From contig SFFP01000130.1 in NCBI GenBank assembly GCA_004556875.1, positions 1 to 5,816 of the forward strand: DNA of 5,816 bases, in the 5' to 3' direction. Position 1 is the first letter of the stretch, and each line of letters begins with the position of its first letter. A model generated the notes under the pieces. It was not told the origin of the DNA. It saw nothing but the letters and a program-made list of their open reading frames with translations, and did not search any database. Positions 5,752 through 5,816 of this stretch are shown here, piece after piece. This DNA is from Ruminococcus flavefaciens (lineage in GTDB: Bacteria > Bacillota_A > Clostridia > Oscillospirales > Ruminococcaceae). Made by a program: the position numbers and the translations under genes.

Positions 5752-5816
5752 ATGGAGCGTACATTAACTGCATTTTCGGCTATTGTACTTCTTATAGGCT
5801 GCTGTACAGGCTGCGG
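5752..5816 (+). CDS. Probable lipoprotein, N-terminal signal peptide only (3' end outside window)
   Basis: Only 21 full codons are present. They encode a short N-region with a single Arg (MERTLTAF), a hydrophobic core (SAIVLLIG), and a Cys-rich end (CCTGCG), the pattern of a lipoprotein signal peptide cleaved by signal peptidase II. The lipobox could be LIGC, with the lipidated Cys at residue 17, or, less canonically, CTGC with the Cys at residue 21; the TGCG ending is common in lipoproteins of related bacteria. The protein would be anchored to the outer face of the membrane. The mature part is not in the window, so no function can be given. The start is fixed by the near-perfect Shine-Dalgarno at 5739-5748. 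Confidence 0.7.
   Translation, partial: MERTLTAFSAIVLLIGCCTGC

Overview
The window looks like the chromosome of a Gram-positive anaerobe of the Clostridia, most likely a Ruminococcus-like member of the Oscillospiraceae. I infer this from the protein families (DgkB/BmrU-type lipid kinase, a holB-ricT gene pair, clostridial-type QueH, a clostridial-style GGDEF-GAF protein), the moderate GC content judged by eye, and the strong purine-rich Shine-Dalgarno sites. No database was searched, so the genus is a guess. All genes read on the + strand and are tightly packed. I see no tRNA or rRNA genes, CRISPR array, insertion sequence or phage gene.

Layout: (1) 1-525 is the C-terminal part of a lipid kinase whose start lies before the window. 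(2) 528-1511 is holB, the clamp-loader delta' subunit; its likely Shine-Dalgarno lies inside the end of the kinase gene. (3) 1531-2397 is ricT, a cysteine-rich PSP1-domain protein. (4) 2397-3008 is queH, the epoxyqueuosine reductase; its ATG shares one base with the ricT stop codon. These four genes form a compact block with signs of translational coupling. (5) 3009-3068 is a short spacer with a degenerate 7-bp tandem repeat and a small imperfect inverted repeat. (6) 3069-3299 encodes an unrecognised 76-residue protein with two predicted membrane helices. (7) 3321-3797 is a YbaK/EbsC-type aminoacyl-tRNA deacylase. (8) 3832-5616 is a 594-residue signalling protein with PAS-like N-terminal regions, a GGDEF domain whose signature has decayed to SGSGF, and a GAF-like C-terminus. 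(9) 5617-5751 is a non-coding leader. (10) From 5752 to the window end is the signal peptide of a probable lipoprotein.

Together, the first part mixes DNA replication (holB), RNA-processing regulation (ricT) and tRNA wobble modification (queH). The YbaK-type editing enzyme adds a second tRNA-fidelity function close by. The holB-ricT pairing is ancient and also found in Bacillus; queH directly after ricT is a local arrangement. The most unusual gene is the GGDEF protein. It keeps the fold landmarks of a diguanylate cyclase but has lost the catalytic acidic residues and the inhibitory-site aspartate, so it is more likely a sensor or receptor than an enzyme. I found no evidence of a wholly new multi-gene system here.
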